NCBI GenBank assembly: GCA_013388455.1
Contig: JACAFF010000005.1
Location: forward strand, 82,179 to 146,178
Source of the DNA: Nitrospirota bacterium
GTDB lineage: Bacteria > Nitrospirota > Thermodesulfovibrionia > Thermodesulfovibrionales > SM23-35
Direction of reading: 5' to 3'
DNA length: 64,000 bases
Below the pieces are notes generated by a model. The model worked only from the letters and a program-made list of their open reading frames with translations. It searched no databases and was not told the origin of the DNA. This document shows, one piece after another, positions 57,941 to 64,000 of the stretch. Made by a program: the position numbers and the translations under genes. Numbering within the stretch: the stretch's first letter is position 1; each line of letters opens with the position of its first letter.

Positions 57941-58629
57941 CTTCAAAACTCACAAATATACTTTATCCTTCCAGATGTCCTCTGTGCGGAAACTTTACAG
58001 ATTCATTCCATTACGCACCAATATGTAAATCATGCTGGAACCAGATTAAGCGATATGCTGGCGCGTCATGCAGAATTTGCGCTCTTCCATTGTCTTCAGC
58101 ATACTCTAATGTATGTGGTCAGTGTCTGAAGCAGATGCCTCCATTTTCTAAAGTTATAAGTTACGGCCTGTATGAAGGAGTTCTTGCAGAAGCAATCAAC
58201 CAGTTAAAATTTAGCGGGGTCAAAAGATTATCACAACCTCTTGGTAAATTGTTGCTTGATCTCGATATCCCGGATAATGATGGAATTATCCCTGTCCCCT
58301 TGAGCAGAAAAGGTTTACTCAAGAGAGGTTTCAATCAGTCACTCCTCATTTCAAGAATCGTAGCAAAAAAAACTGGAATCCCTCTCTTAATGAATATACT
58401 CTTGAAAAAAAGAGAAACTCTGCCGCAGGTTGGATTATCTGCTCATGATAGATTAGTCAATTTAAGAAATGCCTTCGAGGTGAAGGGTTATGTAAAAGGA
58501 ATGCATCTGCTGTTGATAGATGATGTGATGACAACTGGAGCAACAGTAACAGAATGCTCAAAAGAACTTTTGAAATCAGGAGCAGCAGAAGTAGTCGTTC
58601 TTACTCTTGCACGAGCAGGGATAATGTAA
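57907..58629 (+). CDS. comF: ComF family phosphoribosyltransferase-like protein
   Basis: A 240-residue protein with an N-terminal double zinc finger (CPLCG, CKSC, CRIC, CGQC) and a PRTase domain with the PRPP motif LLIDDVMTTGATVTEC. VPLSRKGLLKRGFNQSLL is the conserved ComF middle. ComF proteins assist DNA uptake during natural transformation; the enzyme activity is unproven. It overlaps the PilZ gene by 34 nt and is the last gene of this run. Confidence 0.93.
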   Translation: MWNTLKYFQFLTSKLTNILYPSRCPLCGNFTDSFHYAPICKSCWNQIKRYAGASCRICALPLSSAYSNVCGQCLKQMPPFSKVISYGLYEGVLAEAINQLKFSGVKRLSQPLGKLLLDLDIPDNDGIIPVPLSRKGLLKRGFNQSLLISRIVAKKTGIPLLMNILLKKRETLPQVGLSAHDRLVNLRNAFEVKGYVKGMHLLLIDDVMTTGATVTECSKELLKSGAAEVVVLTLARAGIM

Positions 58630-58695
58630 TTTCTACATTTAAATAAATTGCATCGATATTTTGATTGAGATATTTAAAAAATAAAAGATGGTGAA

Positions 58696-58726
58696 TTGAA
58701 AAAATTTTTGATAGAATATTTATACT
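58696..58726 (+). promoter_or_regulatory. Candidate promoter of the PHP gene
   Basis: -35 TTGAAA (58696-58701) and -10 TATACT (58721-58726) with a 19-bp spacer, or TTTATA with 17 bp. It lies about 24 nt before the ATG at 58751. Confidence 0.4.
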
Positions 58727-58750
58727 TCTTGTGAAATAGCGAACAAAATA

Positions 58751-59407
58751 ATGATTGACCTTCATACACATAGTTTTTTTAGTGATGGCGAACTGATTCC
58801 TTCGGAGTTGGTCAGAAGGGCTGAAGCAATCGGATATAAGGCAATTGCCATAACAGATCATGTTGATGCTTCAAATATCGATCTTGTTATACCACGAATA
58901 GTAAGTGTATTAAAGAAATTAAAAGGACATGTTTCAATAGATGTTATTCCGGGTGCTGAGATTACACATGTCCCTCCGCACATGATACCGGAGCTCGTAA
59001 AAGAGGCAAGGCACCTTGGTGCAAAAATAGTAATCGTCCATGGTGAAACATTAGTCGAGCCGGTTTTACCAGGCACAAACAAAGCTGCAATCGAGGCAAA
59101 CGCTGATATTCTTGCCCACCCAGGAATAATTTCTGAAGAAGACCTCCTTTTTGCAAAAGAGAAGAATGTTATGCTTGAGATTACCTCCCGGAAAGGTCAT
59201 TCACTATCCAATGGCTATGTTGCAAAAGAAGCTGTTAAATTTGGAGTTCCTCTTTGCATCAATACAGATACACACTGCCCATCTGACTTAATAACAGAAG
59301 AGTTCGCAAGAAAAATTCTGCGTGCTTCAGGAATAGAAGAAAATCGCATTAACCAGGTATTTGAAAATTCACAGGCATTTGTAGAAAAAATCCGCAGGAG
59401 GGATTGA
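58751..59407 (+). CDS. PHP-domain phosphoesterase (histidinol phosphatase-like)
   Basis: A 218-residue PHP-fold metalloenzyme with ligands in MIDLHTHSFFSDGE, AITDHVD, IPGAEITHV, IVHGET, LAHPGI and INTDTHCPSD. Such proteins are often called histidinol-phosphate phosphatase domain proteins, but relatives hydrolyse other phosphates. hisA/hisF lie 50 kb away, so a role in histidine synthesis is possible only by family. The next gene overlaps its stop (TGATG). Confidence 0.85.
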   Translation: MIDLHTHSFFSDGELIPSELVRRAEAIGYKAIAITDHVDASNIDLVIPRIVSVLKKLKGHVSIDVIPGAEITHVPPHMIPELVKEARHLGAKIVIVHGETLVEPVLPGTNKAAIEANADILAHPGIISEEDLLFAKEKNVMLEITSRKGHSLSNGYVAKEAVKFGVPLCINTDTHCPSDLITEEFARKILRASGIEENRINQVFENSQAFVEKIRRRD

Positions 59408-60114
59408 TGCCAAAGGCTATAAAAAAGAAAATACCGAAAAAGTCTCTCGATACTGAGGCTGACGTAAAAGAAAAAATTTCGAGTTTTAAAAATACCTTAA
59501 AAGAAAGGCAGAAGACTGCCTTAAAATATATTGGTATCTTTCTTATTATACTCATTACTTTAGTAATATATTTAATTTATTCATACACATCAGAAAAAAA
59601 AGCACTATCATTGCAATATGAAGCTTATAAGATATACCATAGTGCTCAAAGAATTGAAGCTACCAATAAAGATGAACAATTGAAAAAAGCTCTTGAAACA
59701 TTCAAAAAGGCATATGAAACAAGAAAGTCTCCAATAACCCTTTTTTACATTGCTGCAAGTTATTCTGAGCTCAGAAATTATGATGAAGCCTTAAAGACCC
59801 TCAAAGAATTTATTAAGAAGTACTCAGATGAAGATAAGTTTATTCCTCTTGTATACCACAAAATGGCAATGATCTATATAGAGAAAGGTGATGTAAATGA
59901 AGCAATGAAGACTTTAGACTCACTCTCAAATCTCAAATCTGATATATACAAAGACCTTGCACTAATAGAATATGGAAGGCTTCTCGAAAAATCTGGTAAA
60001 AATGAAGAAGCTAAGAAAAAATATGAAGAACTTGTAAATAAATACCCTACTTCACCTTTTCTTGAAGAGGCAAAATCAAAAATCTCTAATAAGTCTGATA
60101 AGAAAGAAGGTTAA
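59407..60114 (+). CDS. TPR-repeat membrane-anchored protein (YfgM-like)
   Basis: A 235-residue protein with a basic N-terminus, one membrane helix (about 44-63, YIGIFLIILITLVIYLIYS) and TPR units in the periplasmic part (ITLFYIAASYSELRNYDEALK, then further repeats). This resembles YfgM, an inner-membrane protein that works with the PpiD/SecYEG machinery. The ATG at 59407 follows GGAGGG; a TTG one codon earlier is also in frame. It converges on the transglycosylase gene with overlapping stop codons. Confidence 0.82.
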   Translation: MPKAIKKKIPKKSLDTEADVKEKISSFKNTLKERQKTALKYIGIFLIILITLVIYLIYSYTSEKKALSLQYEAYKIYHSAQRIEATNKDEQLKKALETFKKAYETRKSPITLFYIAASYSELRNYDEALKTLKEFIKKYSDEDKFIPLVYHKMAMIYIEKGDVNEAMKTLDSLSNLKSDIYKDLALIEYGRLLEKSGKNEEAKKKYEELVNKYPTSPFLEEAKSKISNKSDKKEG

Positions 60115-61325
60115 ATCCTTCTCTTTCTGGATTTATGATTTTTCTTTTTATGTTTATATGATGCCTTTTTTATAGATTTATTTTTTTTGATAATTTTATC
60201 ATCCCTGTCTAACTCAAATTTCCCTTTTGGGGGAAGATAGAGTTTCATTCCTGCTTTTAAAGGTATTATCTTTTCGAGGTCATTTAAATCAAGAATTACC
60301 TGTACTGGGATTCCAGTCTTATTTGAGATTTTCTTAAATGTATCTCCCTTCTTCACAGTATATTTATGAATTGTAAAGCGTTTTTCTTCAGGAACCTTGG
60401 CAAGGTTCTCAATAAATAAATCTTTTGTGCCTGCTGGAATCCTTAAAGTATATTCAGATATATCAGGTGGTGTGCACCATCTCCTCAACTCAGGATTTAA
60501 CTCTTTTATTTCTTTTAAACTGGTACCTGCACATTCAGCAGCAACATCAAGGTCAAGGGGATGATTTATTAACACCTCGTCATAATTAAGGGGAGGATAG
60601 TACTCAAGATTTTCAAAACCAAAGTCTTCTGGTCTGTTAGCAATCATACTTGCTGCAATAAATTTGGGAACATAGTTTTTTGTTTCTGCTTTGATGTAAT
60701 TTGTATCGAGCAATGTCCAGTAATCCTCTGCTTTTGATTTGTTTAATGCCTTGAGGATTTTCCCTTCTCCAGCATTATATGCAGCCATTGCAAGATTCCA
60801 TGAACCAAACATCTCATAAAGATCTTTCAGATAATTTGCAGCAGCCCTTGTTGATTTGACAGGATCTTTCCTTTCATCCTTCCACCAGCTAATTTCAAGA
60901 CCATATCTTTTTGCAGTTGACGCAATAAACTGCCAGTATCCTACCGCCCGTGCAGGTGAGTAAGCATTGGCATTAAATCCACTTTCTATCAGCGGTATAA
61001 AAACAATCTCTTCAGGCACATTGTTTTCTGTTAAAATGTTGCGCATCAATTCCATATATTTTCCTGATCTTTTAAGCCAGAGAGAAAATTTTTCTTTGAT
61101 TTTTTCAGTAAATAGGGTTATATGATTCTTAATTGCATTTACAGCCATTTCATTATAACTGTAGTCGTCTATTATAGATGGTACGTTGTATACTGTCTCA
61201 TCTGGAGGTATAGAAATAACCAGTGGCTTTTCTATAGATATTGTTTGATTTATTTCTGATGCAAAAACTGGGGAAATAAATAACAAAACAATAAAAACTG
61301 CTATAAATTGCCTAAAGCAAATCAT
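60111..61325 (-). CDS. Lytic transglycosylase with LysM (MltD-like)
   Basis: A 404-residue exported murein hydrolase. A signal peptide (1-22) ends FASE. The SLT domain (about 95-245) has the catalytic Glu in PLIESGFNANAYSPARAVG and WQFIASTAKRYGL. A LysM-like stretch (about 255-300) and a clear LysM (YTVKKGDTFKKISNKTG, about 328-370) follow. The C-terminus is extremely basic (Lys/Arg-rich, about 35 residues), which could bind peptidoglycan or anionic polymers. It cuts glycan strands to 1,6-anhydro ends. The promoter gives an almost leaderless mRNA. Confidence 0.9.
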   Translation of the reverse strand: MICFRQFIAVFIVLLFISPVFASEINQTISIEKPLVISIPPDETVYNVPSIIDDYSYNEMAVNAIKNHITLFTEKIKEKFSLWLKRSGKYMELMRNILTENNVPEEIVFIPLIESGFNANAYSPARAVGYWQFIASTAKRYGLEISWWKDERKDPVKSTRAAANYLKDLYEMFGSWNLAMAAYNAGEGKILKALNKSKAEDYWTLLDTNYIKAETKNYVPKFIAASMIANRPEDFGFENLEYYPPLNYDEVLINHPLDLDVAAECAGTSLKEIKELNPELRRWCTPPDISEYTLRIPAGTKDLFIENLAKVPEEKRFTIHKYTVKKGDTFKKISNKTGIPVQVILDLNDLEKIIPLKAGMKLYLPPKGKFELDRDDKIIKKNKSIKKASYKHKKKNHKSRKRRI

Positions 61326-61334
61326 AACAGTTAA

Positions 61335-61365
61335 ATTTTAAGCTAAAATCATGTTATTTTGTCAA
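61335..61365 (-). promoter_or_regulatory. Promoter of the transglycosylase gene; very short leader
   Basis: On the minus strand, -35 TTGACA (61360-61365) and -10 TAAAAT (61335-61340) with 19-bp spacing (or TTAAAA with 18). The box lies 9 nt before the ATG, leaving a leader of about 2-3 nt and no Shine-Dalgarno. Confidence 0.5.
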
Positions 61366-61387
61366 GAAAAAAGTTTTAAAAACAAAC

Positions 61388-62059
61388 TTATAACTCTTCA
61401 TTAGACGGTAAAACCGTATGTCTGATAATCTTTCCCTTGCACATATATATAGTCATCTCTGCAATATTTGTTGCATGATCTGCGATTCTTTCAAGATATT
61501 TTGCAACATAGGTTCTTTTAACAGCCAGAGGAATGATTTTTGGGTCCTTTATCATAAGTGCCATAAGTTCTTCAAAATTTTTCACAGTTAGAGCATCAAC
61601 TTCATCATCCTTCTTTAAAACTTCGTAGGGTAGCCTTGAACATCCAGTAACAAAAGCATCAAGAGAATCCTTGACCATTCCCTGTGTAATTTCTGCAATC
61701 TTGGGAATATTTTCAAAAGGCTTCAGCAGTGGAACTTTATTCAATTCAATCGCCCTTTCAGCAATATTTACAGCAAGGTCACCCATCCTTTCGAGATCAG
61801 TAGTTATTTTCATGGTGGTTGTTATGAATCGCAAATCTCTCGCCATAGGCTGTCTTAAAGCAATAAGTCGCACGCATTCTTCGTCTATTTCTACATCAAG
61901 TGCATTAATCAGATGATCCTTTTTTATTGTTTCCTGAGCAAGATTACTATCCCTGTCAACAAGAGACTTTACTGAATCCCTTATTGCGTCTTCAACCATC
62001 AGACCAAGTTTTAAAACTTTTTGTTTCAAAGCATTTAATTCATCATCAAAGATAGTCAT
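61388..62059 (-). CDS. phoU: Phosphate signalling complex protein PhoU
   Basis: A 223-residue all-helical protein of two PhoU repeats, each with the metal-cluster pattern: DDELNALKQKVLKLGLMVED and, later, DLERMGDLAVNIAERAIEL and YLERIADHATNIAEMTIYM. PhoU links the Pst transporter to the PhoR/PhoB system and dampens phosphate uptake. It shares one base with pstB (minus strand), so it belongs to the pst operon. phoR and phoB are not in the window. Confidence 0.95.
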   Translation of the reverse strand: MTIFDDELNALKQKVLKLGLMVEDAIRDSVKSLVDRDSNLAQETIKKDHLINALDVEIDEECVRLIALRQPMARDLRFITTTMKITTDLERMGDLAVNIAERAIELNKVPLLKPFENIPKIAEITQGMVKDSLDAFVTGCSRLPYEVLKKDDEVDALTVKNFEELMALMIKDPKIIPLAVKRTYVAKYLERIADHATNIAEMTIYMCKGKIIRHTVLPSNEEL

Positions 62060-62823
62060 TATCCGAACCTTCCTGTAATATATTCTTCTGTAAGCTTATT
62101 TGATGGATTCACAAATATTGTATCAGTCTCTGCGAACTCTATCAATTCACCAAGATACATGAAAGCAGTATAATTTGATATCCTTGCAGCCTGCTGCATA
62201 TTATGGGTTACTATGATTATGGTAATAGTTTTTTGTAATTCCTGTAATAAATTTTCTATATTGGCAGTTGATATAGGATCCAGTGCAGATGTTGGCTCAT
62301 CGAAAAGAATAACCTCGGGCTCCTGTGCAAGTGATCTTGCAATACAAAGTCTTTGCATCTGTCCACCTGAAAGACTCATTCCAGATTCATTAAGCTTATC
62401 CTTAACCTCTTTCCATAAATCAGCTTTTACCAGAGCATTTTCAACTATCTCATCAAGCTGGCTTTTCTTTTTAATACCTCTAATTTTAGGTCCATAAGCA
62501 ACATTTTCATAAATAGAACTCGGGAATGGATTTGGTTTTTGGAAAACCATCCCGATTTTTTTTCTTAGTTCGATTACATCTGTATCCCGGTGATAAATAT
62601 CTATTCCTTTAAAAAATGCCTTGCCTTCAACCCGTGAATTTATAATAAGGTCATTCATTCTGTTAAGAGACCGCAAAAGAGTAGATTTTCCACATCCCGA
62701 AGGTCCAATGATAGCTGTAATCTTATTTATTCTTATATTTAGGTTGACATTGGAAACTGCTTTAAAATCTCCATAAAAAATGTTGAAATCATTTATCTCA
62801 AATATGTGTTCATTACTTACCAT
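62059..62823 (-). CDS. pstB: Phosphate ABC transporter ATP-binding protein PstB
   Basis: A 254-residue ABC ATPase: Walker [20 protein letters not shown], signature [17 protein letters not shown], Walker [17 protein letters not shown]-loop VTHNM. The NRMND and VFQKPNPFP segments are typical of PstB. It powers high-affinity phosphate uptake through PstA/PstC. It overlaps pstA by 7 nt and phoU by 1 nt. Confidence 0.96.
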   Translation of the reverse strand: MVSNEHIFEINDFNIFYGDFKAVSNVNLNIRINKITAIIGPSGCGKSTLLRSLNRMNDLIINSRVEGKAFFKGIDIYHRDTDVIELRKKIGMVFQKPNPFPSSIYENVAYGPKIRGIKKKSQLDEIVENALVKADLWKEVKDKLNESGMSLSGGQMQRLCIARSLAQEPEVILFDEPTSALDPISTANIENLLQELQKTITIIIVTHNMQQAARISNYTAFMYLGELIEFAETDTIFVNPSNKLTEEYITGRFG

Positions 62824-63716
62824 GCCTTTTTCTTCCTTTGTCTTGACCTGAATATAATCCCGAGGAGGTTCATTCCCAAAACCAGAACGATCAACGATAA
62901 TGCAGTTCCGTATTGAATAGGTCTTGTCTCTTCTATATGTGTGCCTGCTGTAGCTAAGACATAAATGTGATAGGGGAGCGCCATAACCGGCTCAAATAAT
63001 GATCTCGGCACCCCTGGTGTAAAAAAGGCAGCAGCAGTAAACATAATTGGAGCTGTTTCACCAGAAACTTTGGCAGTGCCAAGAATTGCACCAGTTAAAA
63101 TTCCAGGCATTGCAGTTGGAAGAACTATTTTTCTTATAGTCTGCCATTTAGTTGCCCCACATGCAAAAGATGCTTCTTTGAAACTGTATGGTACTGCCTT
63201 TAGAGCTTCTTCAGAAGTCGAGATAATATATGGCAGAATCATTATTGCGAGAGTCATTGAACCAGCGAGTAAACTCATTCCAAAATTAAACATCACGACA
63301 AACACTCCAAGCCCAAACAATCCGAAAACAACTGATGGTACCCCTGCAAGTGTGTAAATTGACATCATTACTGATTTAAGCATATATCCAGGTTTTGAAT
63401 ATTCGGCGAGAAAGATTGCAGTTGTCACACCTATAGGGACAACAATAATCATGCACAAAGTAGTAAGTAAAATTGTTCCCATTATAACAGGAAAGATACC
63501 TCCTTTGGTCATAGCATCTAAAGGAGGCTGTGTAATGAAGTTCCAGCTTAAAACTTGAAAACCGTTATAGAACACAAAGAATAGTATTACAAATAGTGTT
63601 ATCGCACCAGAAAACCCGAACATTCTAATTAAAGAAAGAAAAATACCATGTTTTATATTTCTTTTTTTCTTACGGACTTTTTTGAAAGATTCTTTCGTTG
63701 TCTCAATATCATACAT
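62817..63716 (-). CDS. pstA: Phosphate ABC transporter permease PstA
   Basis: A 299-residue inner-membrane permease with six membrane helices and the BPD permease EAA loop ([20 protein letters not shown]). The start is basic ([13 protein letters not shown]). [19 protein letters not shown] and [16 protein letters not shown] are PstA-typical. It shares one base with pstC and overlaps pstB by 7 nt, fitting the order pstC-A-B-phoU. Confidence 0.95.
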   Translation of the reverse strand: MYDIETTKESFKKVRKKKRNIKHGIFLSLIRMFGFSGAITLFVILFFVFYNGFQVLSWNFITQPPLDAMTKGGIFPVIMGTILLTTLCMIIVVPIGVTTAIFLAEYSKPGYMLKSVMMSIYTLAGVPSVVFGLFGLGVFVVMFNFGMSLLAGSMTLAIMILPYIISTSEEALKAVPYSFKEASFACGATKWQTIRKIVLPTAMPGILTGAILGTAKVSGETAPIMFTAAAFFTPGVPRSLFEPVMALPYHIYVLATAGTHIEETRPIQYGTALSLIVLVLGMNLLGIIFRSRQRKKKAW

Positions 63717-64000
63717 TATACTTTCTCTCCAATCCTTACACTGCGATACTTTCTGGAAATAAAATCTGATATTAAACTTAGAACAAATGTAATAAGAAAA
63801 AGTATTGCGCCAACGCCGAATAGTGCATGGTAATGAAGGCTCTGATATGGTGCTTCTGCCATTTCAGCAGCTATTGCTGCTGGCATCGGACGTGCGGCAT
63901 CAAAAATCCAGTGCGGAACAACCGCAGCTCCACCTGCTGCCATAAGCACAATCATCGTTTCCCCAATAATTGTTCCAATTCCTAAGATTACAGCGACACT
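63716..64000 (-). CDS. pstC: Phosphate ABC transporter permease PstC (partial, cut by window edge)
   Basis: The C-terminal 94 residues of PstC. The minus-strand frame is open to the right edge, with ILGIGTIIGETMIVLMAAGG, the conserved EAA-following helix, at its start; the ATG at 63955 is internal. A final membrane helix and a basic tail follow. It shares one base with pstA. The rest of the gene, and pstS if present, lie beyond the window. Confidence 0.92.
   Translation of the reverse strand, partial: SVAVILGIGTIIGETMIVLMAAGGAAVVPHWIFDAARPMPAAIAAEMAEAPYQSLHYHALFGVGAILFLITFVLSLISDFISRKYRSVRIGEKV

Overview
The window is AT-rich, gene-dense chromosomal DNA from a Gram-negative (diderm) bacterium. 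Evidence for an outer membrane is direct: lipid A export (MsbA), heptose kinase (HldE domain I), core/O-antigen genes, a beta-barrel porin ending in Phe, and lipoproteins. The gene mix (DUF401, two-CW sensor, RtcB-archease, SelA/SelB/tRNA-Sec, many PAS/HD-GYP proteins, MntA-HepT) suggests Nitrospirota (Thermodesulfovibrio-like) or a deltaproteobacterial relative. This is inference; no rRNA or other phylogenetic marker is present to settle it. No prophage, insertion sequence or CRISPR array is visible.

Layout. 1-11 kb: envelope genes (O-antigen ligase cut by the left edge, two glycosyltransferases, msbA, DUF3108, hldE1, porin), with hisA-hisF and a PP-loop enzyme between them. 11.5-17.7 kb: DUF401 membrane protein, rtcB-archease-parvulin lipoprotein, hemL, an orphan atpZ-atpI pair and tRNA-Phe. 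17.9-24.9 kb: purB, a parA-parB-fmdB-folP run, a metallo-beta-lactamase-fold protein, birA, coaX. 24.9-28.7 kb: a tight operon of a GalT-like protein lacking its catalytic His, Usp, a JAMM protein, a geranylgeranyl-reductase-family flavoprotein and a TonB-like protein. 29.1-35.5 kb: a c-di-GMP/phosphorelay module (REC-HD-GYP plus a seven-domain hybrid kinase) run together with ogt, cutA, a nitrilase and endonuclease V. 36.7-48.6 kb: selenocysteine machinery (tRNA-Sec, selA, selB) interleaved with a four-gene sensory operon, purF and an M29-type peptidase. 48.6-49.4 kb: MntA-HepT toxin-antitoxin. 49.5-53.3 kb: ispDF, a PIN-TRAM protein, DegQ. 53.4-60.1 kb: aminotransferase-serA-purA-PilZ-comF, then PHP and TPR proteins. 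60.1-64 kb: MltD-like transglycosylase and phoU-pstBAC, cut by the right edge.

How the genes work together. Most are housekeeping, but four themes stand out: c-di-GMP and phosphorelay signalling with unusual domain orders; a nearly complete selenocysteine decoding set with no selenoprotein gene in view; several genes whose -10 box lies only 5-9 nt before the start codon, implying leaderless mRNAs; and catalytic oddities (a GalT relative with His-Pro-Val, a GGDEF domain reading GADSF, a HisF with a roughly 40-residue insertion).
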